A stretch of DNA of 64,000 nt from Psychrobacter jeotgali (GCF_904846315.1 NZ_CAJHAF010000001.1:310001-374000), one strand, 5' to 3'; counted from the stretch's first letter, positions 16,195 to 25,648 are shown. Numbers and translations are program-made. The notes: generated by a model from the letters alone, not told the origin.

Positions 16195-17988
16195 ATGTCC
16201 GCTCCAAAGTTCTCATTAGTAATCGATTTGCGCTGGTGTCTTGATGAGCTATTAGCGGATAAATGGATTGATCAGCGCAGTTATAATCTGGTATTGACCA
16301 GCCGCCGAGATCCAGCTCAACATCCGCTGGTGGTTATTAGCGAGTTTGGATTGCTTGATAGCCGCTTACCCTCTGAGTCTGTTAATAAAGACAATAAGTT
16401 AACTTTGAGCCTGCTTAATCAATGGCTGGCGGCTAAAGCTGAGATGCCACTAGTGCGTATCGATCCGCTAAAGGTCGATGTACCAGCAGTGACCGACCTG
16501 ATGTCTTTTGAGTATGCGCGCTCCCAGCATATTCTGCCGATTGAAGTCACAGCGGAAGAAGTCGTTATTGGTACCGACCAGCCTTTTTATAATGATTGGC
16601 ACGCTAATATCGAAAAAATTATTAAGTCTAAAACTTATCGTACCGTCTATATCAGCCCTGAGCAGATCAAGCGCTATCGCCAAGAGTTTTATCAAGTGAC
16701 CCAAGCGATTGCGGGTGCCAACAGTTTGCATAAACGCGCCGCCGCTGATGTCACCAATGTCGAAGCCTTATTGCAGCTGGGCGACAATACCAATCCGGAT
16801 GCCAATGACCAGCATATTGTAAAAGTGGTCGATTGGCTGCTGCAATATGCCTTTGAGCAGCGTGCCAGCGATATTCATCTGGAGCCAAGGCGTGAGACTG
16901 GCAAAGTACGTTTTCGCATCGATGGCGTGCTGCATACGGTGTACGAGATGCCATTAGCTATTATGGTCGCCGTGACCGCCCGTATCAAAATCCTTGGTCG
17001 GCTCAATGTATCAGAGAGGCGTAAACCGCAAGATGGTCGCCTCAAAACCCGTACACCTAAAGGGCTTGAGACTGAGCTGCGTCTGTCGACACTGCCAACC
17101 GCTTTTGGTGAAAAGCTCGTGATGCGCGTATTTGATCCAGAAGTGCTGGTGCGCTCATTTGCACAGTTAGGGCTGTCGGGTAAGCAGCTAGCGACTTGGC
17201 ATGAGCTGACTGCCAAACCCAATGGCATTATTCTGGTCACCGGTCCGACTGGATCGGGTAAAACCACTACTTTATATAGTACGCTCAAGCAGCTTGCCAC
17301 CGAAGAGGTCAATGTTTGTACTATTGAAGATCCGATTGAGATGATTGAGCCGGCCTTTAATCAGATGCAGGTCAATATTGGTATTGATCTGCACTTTGCT
17401 GACAGCATTCGCTCGCTGATGCGTCAAGACCCTGACATTATCATGGTCGGTGAGATTCGTGATACAGAGACTGCTAATATGGCCGTGCAAGCCTCGCTTA
17501 CTGGGCATTTGGTGCTCTCAACTTTGCATACCAATGATGCGCCCAGCGCCTTGACCCGGCTACACGATTTGGGTGTACAGCCTTTTTTGACCTCGGCGAG
17601 TATCTTGGGCGTAATGGCTCAGCGGCTATTGCGGACGCTGTGCCCGCATTGCAAACAAGCGCTAAAAGTCACCGAAGACAGTGAGATAGCGCTTCAGTGG
17701 CAAGAGCTGGTGCAGCCTTGGCGCGCCTCAATACCTGCGCAGATATATAAAGCGCAGGGCTGTGAGCACTGTCGTCATACCGGCTATCAAGGGCGCATTG
17801 GCTTATATGAGATTATGCCACTCTCTAATGAGCTCAAAAAACAGGTCGCCGCCGATGCTAATTTGGGCACCATTAAACAGCAAGCTTACCGTGAAGGCGT
17901 ACAGCCCTTACGCGTATCTGGTGCCAAGCGCATAGCTGAGGGGGTGACCAGCATGGAAGAGGTCATGCGAGTGGTTCCTTTGGGCTAA
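16195..17988 (+). CDS. gspE: Type II secretion system ATPase GspE
   Basis: GspE is the cytoplasmic ATPase that drives pseudopilus assembly in type II secretion. The 597-residue protein has an N-terminal GspE/PilB-like domain (about 60-170), an AEs-type segment RASDIHLEPR near 223, Walker A GPTGSGKTT from residue 350, a Walker B region DPDIIMVGEIRD near 413, a His box LVLSTLHTNDAPSA, and a four-cysteine zinc loop (CPHC ... CEHC). That loop favours GspE or PilB over PilT. Neighbouring gspH-K make GspE the better call. TatD and a TetR gene lie between it and the pseudopilin genes. The initial ATG has AGAGAG upstream. Confidence 0.9.
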   Translation: MSAPKFSLVIDLRWCLDELLADKWIDQRSYNLVLTSRRDPAQHPLVVISEFGLLDSRLPSESVNKDNKLTLSLLNQWLAAKAEMPLVRIDPLKVDVPAVTDLMSFEYARSQHILPIEVTAEEVVIGTDQPFYNDWHANIEKIIKSKTYRTVYISPEQIKRYRQEFYQVTQAIAGANSLHKRAAADVTNVEALLQLGDNTNPDANDQHIVKVVDWLLQYAFEQRASDIHLEPRRETGKVRFRIDGVLHTVYEMPLAIMVAVTARIKILGRLNVSERRKPQDGRLKTRTPKGLETELRLSTLPTAFGEKLVMRVFDPEVLVRSFAQLGLSGKQLATWHELTAKPNGIILVTGPTGSGKTTTLYSTLKQLATEEVNVCTIEDPIEMIEPAFNQMQVNIGIDLHFADSIRSLMRQDPDIIMVGEIRDTETANMAVQASLTGHLVLSTLHTNDAPSALTRLHDLGVQPFLTSASILGVMAQRLLRTLCPHCKQALKVTEDSEIALQWQELVQPWRASIPAQIYKAQGCEHCRHTGYQGRIGLYEIMPLSNELKKQVAADANLGTIKQQAYREGVQPLRVSGAKRIAEGVTSMEEVMRVVPLG

Positions 17989-18183
17989 AGTGGCTTCATA
18001 GCTTTAAACCTTTATGCCTGCTATGCCGTTAAAGTTTTGCGCCGTGAAAATTTCTTATCATTTAAGATAATGGCTTATATGTGCTATTGGTAGGGGCTAC
18101 CAATATCGCTACCCTTGAAAAACCTCGCTGGCAGGGCAATATTTAGTAATTGAGCTTATATTTTAATGATAAAGAGAGCATTT

Positions 18184-18972
18184 ATGTTTACCGATACCCA
18201 TTGCCACTTAAACCGCCTCGATTTGACCAAGTATGATGGTCAATTGTCTGGAGCCATTGACGCCATGAAGGCTGCCAATGTTAACCGAGCGATGGCGATT
18301 ATGTGCGATTTTGCTGAATATGATGAGATTAGTAACATCGTTGATACTTATAGCGATGAGCAGCTGAATTTAGGGATGAGCGTGGGTATTCATCCCTGTG
18401 AGGATATCGAGGTGTTGCAATCAGCGACGGTAGAGCGTTTGGTAGAAACAGCGCGCCCTGATCATGTATGGGCGATAGGGGAGACGGGGCTGGATTATTA
18501 CTGGTCAACCGAAAATGCCCATGAGCAGCGCGAGAGCTTTGCGCGCCATATTCATGCCAGCCAGCAGCTCAAAAAGCCGCTGGTCGTACACATGCGTGAA
18601 GCCAAAAAAGACACCATTGATATCTTAAAAGCGGAAGGCGCTGAACACGGCATTATTCACTGCTTTACCGAGGATTGGGAGACGGCCAAGCGAGCGCTGG
18701 ACTTGGGGTTTTATGTCTCATTCTCAGGCATCGTCAGCTTTAAGAGTGCCAAAATGATTCAAGAAGCTGCGCAGAAAATGCCTAGAGACCGTCTACTTAT
18801 CGAAACCGATAGCCCTTATCTAGCGCCCGTACCCAAACGTGGTCGACCCAATGAGCCGGCTTATGTTCCCTATGTGGCTCAATTTATTGCTGATATGTAC
18901 GATTGCAGTGCTCAAGAGGTTGGCGAATTGACTGCAAAAAACTTTGTAAATTTACTAGCACAATACTATTAA
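18184..18972 (+). CDS. tatD: TatD family metal-dependent hydrolase (3'-5' DNase)
   Basis: TatD-family enzymes are two-metal amidohydrolase-fold DNases that trim 3' ends and act in DNA repair or turnover. Metal ligands can be read in order: HCHL at residues 7-10, E in GETGLDYYW near 98, H in VHMREA near 135, H in IIHCFTEDWE near 160, and D in IETDSPYLAP near 208. The ATG at 18184 is chosen because GAGAG lies 7 nt upstream; an ATG at 18166 lacks one. The length of 262 residues is standard. Within the family it might equally be YcfH-like. Confidence 0.9.
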   Translation: MFTDTHCHLNRLDLTKYDGQLSGAIDAMKAANVNRAMAIMCDFAEYDEISNIVDTYSDEQLNLGMSVGIHPCEDIEVLQSATVERLVETARPDHVWAIGETGLDYYWSTENAHEQRESFARHIHASQQLKKPLVVHMREAKKDTIDILKAEGAEHGIIHCFTEDWETAKRALDLGFYVSFSGIVSFKSAKMIQEAAQKMPRDRLLIETDSPYLAPVPKRGRPNEPAYVPYVAQFIADMYDCSAQEVGELTAKNFVNLLAQYY

Positions 18973-19184
18973 AATCGTTATGCTATGACCAGTCAGTCAT
19001 TTAATAAGGACGCTTAATTATTTGCTATTTATTATTAGCTTATAACTAAGCACGGCTGATATACCGTCATTACGCATAGCATCAGTAGACAAAGCATTAT
19101 TATAGTTATAGGGTCGCCATAGTCGACGCAGCAACTGTTTCCTGATGACTGTATGCATAGTCTTATTAGGTTTTAGGAGCAATT

Positions 19185-19874
19185 ATGAGTCGTCAACACC
19201 AGTTCAAAGTGCGGGAAGAAAATATCTTAGCGATGGCTGAACAGTTGTTGCTGGAGTCAGGCGACGGTGATATTACTTTGGACAGTTTAGCAGACCAGCT
19301 GGATTTGGCTAAAGGTACCCTGTACAAGCATTTTTCTAGTAAAGATGAGCTTTATCTGCGGATAATTATTCGTTATGAAGAGCAGCTTTTTAAGATTAAC
19401 TGTATTGAGGATAGCTCGTCGGCAGGGATTGCCCGCATGATCTTTCAGCAATTGCTCAATCCCCAAAAGGCGATGTTACTCAACCAAATTGAAGAGCGTC
19501 TTGCTGCTTCGGCAACAGGTCTAAATCGCTTGTTTGGTGAGCTGTATGATATTCGTCGTCAGCGGATGAAACGCTTGATCGACATCATCGGTGCTTATTT
19601 AAATGATGAGCAAAGTGGCATGAGTACGCGCGATTATTTGTCCTCTATTTGGGCGATGGGTCAAGGCGGGGCCGGCTTATTAAATTCCAGCTTTTATCAG
19701 CGTTATCTTGGTCGCCGCGACACTTTACGGTATGCTTTAGTCCGTCAGATGCTTGAGCTGCCCAGCCATTATCCGCATAAGGATGCTGACAAATCAGTGT
19801 TAGAAGAAGATACTCAAGAGCTGGTCGAACAAATCGATACGGAATCAGAAGAGCATCGTAATACTAATTATTAA
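19185..19874 (+). CDS. TetR family transcriptional regulator
   Basis: The N-terminal helix-turn-helix is typical of TetR: ITLDSLADQLDLAKGTLYKHF near residues 30-50, followed by KDELYLRII. The C-terminal ligand domain is 180 residues with no recognisable ligand. A strong TTTAGGAGC ribosome-binding site precedes the ATG. It sits between tatD and gspH in the same direction. An ATGAC/GTCAT inverted repeat lies 185 bp upstream and could be its operator. Whether it controls the secretion genes is not evident from the sequence. Confidence 0.88.
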   Translation: MSRQHQFKVREENILAMAEQLLLESGDGDITLDSLADQLDLAKGTLYKHFSSKDELYLRIIIRYEEQLFKINCIEDSSSAGIARMIFQQLLNPQKAMLLNQIEERLAASATGLNRLFGELYDIRRQRMKRLIDIIGAYLNDEQSGMSTRDYLSSIWAMGQGGAGLLNSSFYQRYLGRRDTLRYALVRQMLELPSHYPHKDADKSVLEEDTQELVEQIDTESEEHRNTNY

Positions 19875-19954
19875 TGATCGCTTTGTGCTTATATCATCAT
19901 TTGCCTCTACAGGTGAGTAGCCCATAAACAGTAGGTGTACAAAGTAGGTGTGTT

Positions 19955-20698
19955 ATGCCAGTCACTGTTAAAGCTCTGTCCAGCTTAGCGTCTGGTGTTT
20001 CGGGCAGCTATCAAGGCTCACCGTCAATACCTCATCGATCTCAATCGGGCTTCACCTTAGTCGAGATTGTGGTGGTTGTGGTTATATTATCTATATTTGC
20101 CGGGATGATGAGCCTGTCAGTGGGCAGTAGCGACTCGCGTAAAAACCGCGCTTTTTATGAGCATCTCATTGATTCGCTTAGTTATGTCAGACTGTTATCT
20201 GCTGAGCGGATGCAGCCAATGGGACTGAGCTTGCAAGCGGATAATCAAGGTCAAGTAGCGCCAGTTATTGTCACTTTATCAAATCCCTATATTGACTATC
20301 AAAGTCAAACCTCAGCTTCAGCTAATAGTCCTAATAATAGTGATATCTCACCCAAAAACGCTATGGAGCTATCAGCAGGTATAGCAGGCTTCTCCGCTTC
20401 TAATGCTAATGATGTGCCACTGCCAAGCTGGGATTTGGAGTCCGAAGTCACTTTGCCAGCGCTGCCTAGTGGCGTCAGTCTGGATATTCAAAGCTTAGAT
20501 ACTGGCAATAGTTATGGTGCAGATCAAACTCAGGTTTTACAGCCTTGGTTTCAGCGTCAAAGCGTGCCGCAAGTGTTATGGTTTGGCACCGGACAAGCGG
20601 CACCTGTGACTATTGAGGTGCGCCATAATTCACGCTTGGTTGGAGAAGTGATTACCATCATGCCCGATGGCAGCATAAGTATTGGGCAAGGATTATAG
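19955..20698 (+). CDS. gspH: Type II secretion minor pseudopilin GspH
   Basis: GspH is a minor pseudopilin at the tip region of the type II pseudopilus. A prepilin peptidase site SGFTLVEIVVVVVILSIF is present from about residue 31, with G at -1, F at +1 and E at +5 followed by a hydrophobic helix. The leader is unusually long, about 30 residues, for a prepilin. The rest is a soluble beta domain rich in Ser and Asn. It is first in a tight gspH-I-J-K run with gaps of 3 bp or less than 20 bp. Processing would be by the prepilin peptidase GspO/PilD, which is not in this window. Confidence 0.82.
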   Translation: MPVTVKALSSLASGVSGSYQGSPSIPHRSQSGFTLVEIVVVVVILSIFAGMMSLSVGSSDSRKNRAFYEHLIDSLSYVRLLSAERMQPMGLSLQADNQGQVAPVIVTLSNPYIDYQSQTSASANSPNNSDISPKNAMELSAGIAGFSASNANDVPLPSWDLESEVTLPALPSGVSLDIQSLDTGNSYGADQTQVLQPWFQRQSVPQVLWFGTGQAAPVTIEVRHNSRLVGEVITIMPDGSISIGQGL

Positions 20699-20701
20699 CC
20701 C

Positions 20702-21169
20702 ATGACTGACTCGCTTAAGCTAAAACGTCATCCTAAAGTAAGCAAGCGTTTATCAAATCGTGAAGGCGGTTTTACGCTTATCGAGGTTATGGTAGCCTTA
20801 GCTATACTAGCCGTGGTGGCCGTAGCAGCTAGCCGTGCCAGTAGCGCTTATCTCAATTCAGTCGACACTTTAAGAACCCGAACGTTAGCGCATTTCGTCG
20901 CCCAAAACGCGGCGGCTGAGCTACGTATGCAACAAACCTTTTTGACCACCAATCGTACCCAAAGCGTGAATGCTCAAGGCCGCGATTGGCAGATCACTAT
21001 GAGCACCGAGCAGTCTTTGACGCCAGCTCTAAGGCAGGTCAATATTGCGGTTGCGCCTATCATTGATGGTCAACCTCGAGCAGTAGTAACCGATATCGAC
21101 ATCCTATTGAGCGATGATAAGCAGCAGCCTACTAGCTTGGATTTGAATCAAATGGGCGGTCAGCTGTGA
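20702..21169 (+). CDS. gspI: Type II secretion minor pseudopilin GspI
   Basis: The 155-residue protein has the prepilin motif GGFTLIEVMVALAILAVV from about residue 23, typical of GspI. The following conserved stretch AHFVAQNAAAELRMQ matches the helical GspI region, where GspI contacts GspJ and GspK. Its TGA stop overlaps the gspJ GTG start (GTGA at 21166-21169), which points to translational coupling. Part of the gspH-K operon. Confidence 0.9.
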   Translation: MTDSLKLKRHPKVSKRLSNREGGFTLIEVMVALAILAVVAVAASRASSAYLNSVDTLRTRTLAHFVAQNAAAELRMQQTFLTTNRTQSVNAQGRDWQITMSTEQSLTPALRQVNIAVAPIIDGQPRAVVTDIDILLSDDKQQPTSLDLNQMGGQL

Positions 21170-21978
21170 GGCGGCAGCAGGGCTTTACTTTGCTTGAGCT
21201 GATGGTAGCGATGGCGATATTCGCTATGCTAGCAGTGGCGGGCTGGCAAGTCTTTGATAGTGTTAATCGTGCGCGAGAGCGTGCGCAGCTGCATGCGGAT
21301 AACTTAGCCATTCTACAATATGCTTATCTGCAATTACAGCAAGATATGGGTCAGATTATCGCTTATCCAGCGCCGAATTTGCAGGCTAGTATGCAGGTGG
21401 ATAAGGCTGCTGCTAGTACTAATGCTAGCAACAATAATAACAATAATAACAATAACAACAACAGTAATGACCAATCTAATAAACCAGATCTCACTCCTGA
21501 GCCGTTTATGAGCTTAAATGGTGAAAAAATAAGCTTTGTACGTTTTGCTGATCCAGACCCACGTTATCAAACCAGCCCTAGCATCCAGCGGATCGATTAT
21601 ATCTTTGCCGAGCAGCGTTTGCTTCGCCGTCAATATCATCACATCCAAGACAGTCCTAGTAACGTCAGTCTTGATAGTGTCTTGCTCGATGGAGTCACAG
21701 CAGGGCGCTGGCAAGCCTATCTACCTGAGCTCAGCGCAAAATTTCCCAATCCTGATAGCCTGAATAATAAAATAGATGTTGCTACTAATAATGCAGATAA
21801 TCAACCTAAGGTTGTGCTATTGCCAGAAGGGATAGGCATAAGCTTTACTTATCAAGATATGCCGATCACTTGGCAGTTTGCCCTTACTCCTGAAGCAAAG
21901 CTGGTTAGCAGCAACAGCAACGCTAACGCCGGCGACAATACATCTAATAATTCTGCTAGTCTGCCTAATGCTCAATAA
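21166..21978 (+). CDS. gspJ: Type II secretion minor pseudopilin GspJ with an internal poly-Asn tract
   Basis: GspJ forms the pseudopilus tip complex with GspI and GspK. It starts with GTG overlapping the gspI stop, and the short leader MRRQQG is followed by FTLLELMVAMAIFAML, a class III prepilin signal. The later VLLPEGIGISFTY stretch is typical of GspJ. An inserted region near residues 82-110 is Asn-rich and includes eleven consecutive Asn (89-99), coded by an AAC/AAT run at 21430-21462. A second Asn/Ser-rich stretch ends the protein. The insertions probably lie in surface loops. Confidence 0.88.
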   Translation: MRRQQGFTLLELMVAMAIFAMLAVAGWQVFDSVNRARERAQLHADNLAILQYAYLQLQQDMGQIIAYPAPNLQASMQVDKAAASTNASNNNNNNNNNNNSNDQSNKPDLTPEPFMSLNGEKISFVRFADPDPRYQTSPSIQRIDYIFAEQRLLRRQYHHIQDSPSNVSLDSVLLDGVTAGRWQAYLPELSAKFPNPDSLNNKIDVATNNADNQPKVVLLPEGIGISFTYQDMPITWQFALTPEAKLVSSNSNANAGDNTSNNSASLPNAQ

Positions 21979-21996
21979 TAAGAGGAGTTGGTGTTG

Positions 21997-23046
21997 ATGC
22001 CCATAACAGCAAACTCCCAGCGCGGAGTAGCGCTATTGACCATTTTATTATTAGTGGTCAGTATTACCGTAGTGGCAGGCGCCATGCTGGCCAGTCAAAA
22101 GGTGGCTATTCGCCGCAGTGGTCTACTATTCAGCCAAGATCAATTGCTGCAAGCTATCGATGCTGGTCAGCAGTTAGCTATGATGGCTATTCGTGCGGAT
22201 AATAATCTCAACGACACCGATAGCGCTCAAGATATTTGGGCGCAGCCGTTACCACCTTATACTTTAAGTGGTCATAGCGTCACCGCTGAGATAAGAGATG
22301 AAGCCAGCCGTTTTAATATTAACAACCTCTACCATGATGGCAAGGTGGATGGAGTAGCCTTAGCGGTATTGCAGCGCTTATTATCCCAGCTACAATTAGA
22401 ACCTGAGATAGCAATAGCCATACTGGATTGGCAGGATGCTGATAGAGAGGTTTATAACGATGGCGGCGATGAGACGGTAGTTTATGCTCAAACCAGTAAT
22501 AGGGCAGACAGTAAGCTTGCCAATCAGCCCTTTATTAGTATTGAGCAATTGCAAGAGCTAAGCGCTGTAGATGCAAATACTTTAGCGACGCTACGGCCTT
22601 ATATCACCGCAGTACCTTATTACTTACCTATAAATGTGAATACAGCAAGTCCGACCTTGCTGGCTGCATTAGTCGAAGATATGGATGTTGAACAGCTACA
22701 ACCCTTAACGGATTGGCGTAGCCAGCAAGTATTAGAATCTATTGATAACCTATGGGAGCTGCCGGGGTTAAGTAGCGTTAGTGAGGAGCAGCGCCAGCTT
22801 ATTAGCCCATTATTAGCGGTAGATAGCCAAGCTTTTATGGCGCTTATTACCGCTACCGATAGCACCGCTTTGGGCGCAGCCAAGCAGCGTTTTGCTACGG
22901 TATTGATTGGTAAAACCGCTGCTGCCAATGTTAACAACGATGTAGATAACACTGCTAATAATAATGACGGCAATAATGATGCGCAACAACTGAAGGAAGT
23001 TAAGGTTATTAATCAGCGCTTATGGGCATTTCGGCCCAATTTCTAA
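21997..23046 (+). CDS. gspK: Type II secretion minor pseudopilin GspK
   Basis: GspK is the large minor pseudopilin that caps the pseudopilus. The prepilin signal QRGVALLTILLLVVSITV begins near residue 7. As is typical of GspK, the +5 Glu of other pseudopilins is missing. Family segments include EIRDEASRFNINNLYHDG near 92, AIAILDWQDADREVYNDGGDE near 140, and PININTAS-like YYLPINVNTASPTLLAAL near 207. I chose the ATG at 21997, 9 nt after AGAGGAG; TTG and GTG codons closer to it are possible starts. The C-terminus has an Asn/Asp-rich tail. Last gene of the run. Confidence 0.9.
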   Translation: MPITANSQRGVALLTILLLVVSITVVAGAMLASQKVAIRRSGLLFSQDQLLQAIDAGQQLAMMAIRADNNLNDTDSAQDIWAQPLPPYTLSGHSVTAEIRDEASRFNINNLYHDGKVDGVALAVLQRLLSQLQLEPEIAIAILDWQDADREVYNDGGDETVVYAQTSNRADSKLANQPFISIEQLQELSAVDANTLATLRPYITAVPYYLPINVNTASPTLLAALVEDMDVEQLQPLTDWRSQQVLESIDNLWELPGLSSVSEEQRQLISPLLAVDSQAFMALITATDSTALGAAKQRFATVLIGKTAAANVNNDVDNTANNNDGNNDAQQLKEVKVINQRLWAFRPNF

Positions 23047-23130
23047 ACAGTTTCTAGGACTTTATAATAAGTACTTATAAAAAGGCTGGAATGATAAAGC
23101 GGGCTGCAACGAAACTTTCTGGCTAATGCG

Positions 23131-23814
23131 TTACTCATCGCTAAGACGGGTCTCTTCGCTAGATTTCCAGTTATATGCGCCATAAAATAGCATTTGTGCT
23201 TGCCGAGTACAGTTGTGCAGCATCAATTGCTTTTTTTCTTCAATATCGGCCAAATCAACTTCATCGTCATGCGCCTCAGAGTAAGTCAGCTCTAACCAAT
23301 CAACTATCCAAGAAAAGAACATATTGACCCCAGCTTCAGCCAATAACCGGCGATCATAATCGTTGATGTGAGCAAATGCTGGCTGCAATACTAAATCCTC
23401 TGCCAAGCTCTGACTGTTGGTCTTGATCAAATGATTGATGGCTTTACGCACCGATTCTGAACCGCCGTAACGCTCACTGACCAAAAACTGCCAATAACGC
23501 GGTTTAGCACTGACCGTACGTAGAAATAGGTGAATGCTCTTAGCAATTTGTCGATCAAAACTACGCCGGCGTCCAATTTGTAAGTTGTCACTCAAGGCCG
23601 CCAGTGTACTGCCCAATTCTTCAAATACCAAAGCCTCGCCTAGCGACTCCATATCGTCAAAATGTCGATAAAAGGCTGTAGGCACCACGCCAACTTCGCG
23701 GGTCACTTGCCTCAAGCTAATAGAGCTAAAAGACTGTCCCATCATGCATAGGTCAAGCACTGCATTAAAAAAGGCGTGCCGAGTTTGAAGTTTCTTTTGT
23801 TCGCGACTGCTCAT
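23131..23814 (-). CDS. fabR: TetR family repressor, FabR/DesT-like
   Basis: The N-terminal region resembles FabR, the TetR repressor of unsaturated fatty acid synthesis genes. The match covers EQKKLQTRHAFFNAV, SISLRQVTREVGVVPTAFYR and HFDDMESLGEALV, including the signature FYRHFDD recognition helix. The following segment RPRY.../LVSERYGGSESVRKAI parallels the FabR ligand domain. It follows dgt in the same direction after a 170-bp gap containing a GTGT/ACAC inverted repeat. Regulation of fatty acid desaturation is inferred by family; no fab gene lies nearby. Confidence 0.7.
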   Translation of the reverse strand: MSSREQKKLQTRHAFFNAVLDLCMMGQSFSSISLRQVTREVGVVPTAFYRHFDDMESLGEALVFEELGSTLAALSDNLQIGRRRSFDRQIAKSIHLFLRTVSAKPRYWQFLVSERYGGSESVRKAINHLIKTNSQSLAEDLVLQPAFAHINDYDRRLLAEAGVNMFFSWIVDWLELTYSEAHDDEVDLADIEEKKQLMLHNCTRQAQMLFYGAYNWKSSEETRLSDE

Positions 23815-23964
23815 AATATTTCAAAATTAGCTGATAAAGGCTCATGATACTCATTTCAACACAAAATTACGAATAAAACTTAATTATAAAAATTAATGCT
23901 CAAACTTAGATAGCGTTTGTAGCGCGTCTAAATCTATAAGCGTTTTATTTTTAATTGACTATAA

Positions 23965-23976
23965 GTGTTCATACAC
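23965..23976. promoter_or_regulatory. GTGT-TCAT-ACAC inverted repeat upstream of the FabR-like gene
   Basis: A short palindrome with arms GTGT and ACAC lies 150 bp upstream of the FabR-like start, directly after the dgt stop. It may be an autoregulatory operator. The arms are only 4 bp, so chance is a real alternative. Confidence 0.25.
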
Positions 23977-23984
23977 GGTGCTGT

Positions 23985-25409
23985 TTATATGATTGTTCCC
24001 CAATGACCTTGTAATTCTTGTGCCAGTCGATAGGCTTCGTGGTCATTCATACCGGTAATAAAGTCCAAAATATTTAAAATATTGTGATAAATATTATCTG
24101 ATAATTGCCGCCGATGCTCCTCCAGATGCGGTTGTAGCAAGCTTAATAAACGCTGCTGCTCAAAGGGTTTCGGCGAGCTAGCAAGTGCAGTCCAAGCTAA
24201 TGGCATAAAGGCATCCAGCAGTCGATGTAAGCATTGATTGGCCATCAGCTCCATCCGTACTTTACTAGGATGATTAAAGATCTGCTCGCGTGCCAATTGT
24301 TTGGCTTGGTTGATGCCGCTTTTCACCGTAGGTTCACAGTGAGCAAATAAACTACCCTCCAAAGTCCCTGCTAGCATGGTATCACTATTAGCAACAAAAG
24401 CATCGGTGACGGTGTTTACCAGCCGCATCATAGCCCGTGCCCGTAATGATGCGAGCTGTTGTCGAACTGATACTTGCGGTGGTAGCACAAGGGTAGCAGG
24501 ACTCTCGCCAATCAGCTGATAAAATATCGCCGCCACATCTGGATAGCTGAGCATACCCAGATGAATACCATCTTCTAGGTCTATAAGCGCATAGCAAATA
24601 TCATCGGCGGCTTCTAATAAATAGGCTAAGGGATGACGGGCAAAACCATCGTGTTGCTTTGAGCGCGGCAGCTGCAAACAGTCAGCCAGTTGCTCTAATT
24701 GCGTCGCTTCGCTATAAAAGCAGCCAAATTTTTGCACATTGCCAGTGCGCAAGTTATCGCTAGCGACAGTATTACTGTGAGTGGCAAGCCAAGGATATTT
24801 CATAAATGCACCCAGAGTGGCACAAGTTAGGCGCATACCGCCAGCATCAGGGTGGTGCTCGTTACGAGTAAGCAGGCGAAAACCTTGGGCATTACCTTCG
24901 TAAGCAAGTACATCCAAGCGCTCATTAGGGGTTAAATGCGGCAATATCGTTTGACGTTCAGGATGCAAAAACCAATCACGAATCGCATATTCTCCGGCAT
25001 GACCAAAAGGTGGGTTACCAATATCATGGGCCAGACAAGCGGCTTGGACAATGACCCCAACATCAGCAGGAGTCACACCAGCTGGCAAGCCGTTGGGTAA
25101 TTTATCATGGAGCTTTTCTGCCGCCATCATACCTAATGAGCGCCCGATACAAGAAACCTCTAGCGAATGGGTCAAGCGGGTATGAATACCCAACTGATTG
25201 GTTAAGGGATGGACTTGGGTTTTTTGATTGAGTTGACGAAACGAGTGCGAAAACACTAAGCGATCATAGTCTTTATGAAAAGAGGTGCGGGCACTGTCTA
25301 GCATCGCTGGCAGTTTATCACTACCCAAACGTTGGGCATTAAACAAACGTGCCCAATGGTCGCCAGCACTAGCGGGTTTATTAGCATAATTATTAGTATA
25401 AATATTCAT
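23985..25409 (-). CDS. dgt: Deoxyguanosinetriphosphate triphosphohydrolase (dGTPase)
   Basis: Dgt hydrolyses dGTP to deoxyguanosine and triphosphate. The HD metal site is plain: the first histidine in THSLEVSCIGRSLG near residue 80, then HDIGNPPFGHAGE near 127-139, and the late Asp in YLLEAADDICYALIDLEDG near 265. RQLNQKTQVHPL near 58-69 is the family's N-terminal signature. The length of 474 residues suits the long (E. coli-like) or intermediate class rather than the short class. It is 239 bp beyond the ychF stop on the same strand, with a terminator between. Confidence 0.93.
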   Translation of the reverse strand: MNIYTNNYANKPASAGDHWARLFNAQRLGSDKLPAMLDSARTSFHKDYDRLVFSHSFRQLNQKTQVHPLTNQLGIHTRLTHSLEVSCIGRSLGMMAAEKLHDKLPNGLPAGVTPADVGVIVQAACLAHDIGNPPFGHAGEYAIRDWFLHPERQTILPHLTPNERLDVLAYEGNAQGFRLLTRNEHHPDAGGMRLTCATLGAFMKYPWLATHSNTVASDNLRTGNVQKFGCFYSEATQLEQLADCLQLPRSKQHDGFARHPLAYLLEAADDICYALIDLEDGIHLGMLSYPDVAAIFYQLIGESPATLVLPPQVSVRQQLASLRARAMMRLVNTVTDAFVANSDTMLAGTLEGSLFAHCEPTVKSGINQAKQLAREQIFNHPSKVRMELMANQCLHRLLDAFMPLAWTALASSPKPFEQQRLLSLLQPHLEEHRRQLSDNIYHNILNILDFITGMNDHEAYRLAQELQGHWGTII

Positions 25410-25537
25410 AAGATGCGGCCCCTAATTTTTAATTATTATTATTTTCATAGCTTAAACTTGTTATCAGAATGAATACCAGCAGCACGTTTGAAGCTCTACT
25501 TTTAACTGACTCTTTACTTTCAACTGACTATAGTATA

Positions 25538-25564
25538 ATAAAAAAGCCAGCACTAAGGCTGACT
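25538..25564 (-). terminator. Terminator after ychF
   Basis: On the minus strand AGTCAGC and GCTGGCT (one G-T pair) enclose the loop CTTAG(T), followed by a run of six to seven T. It lies 84 bp past the ychF stop. Confidence 0.75.
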
Positions 25565-25648
25565 TTTAATAGGGTTCGTATTGCTACTAGAGGTTTTAAA
25601 TTAACAGTTAGGTAGCATCATAGGTACATAGATAGTAATCAGTGCTAC

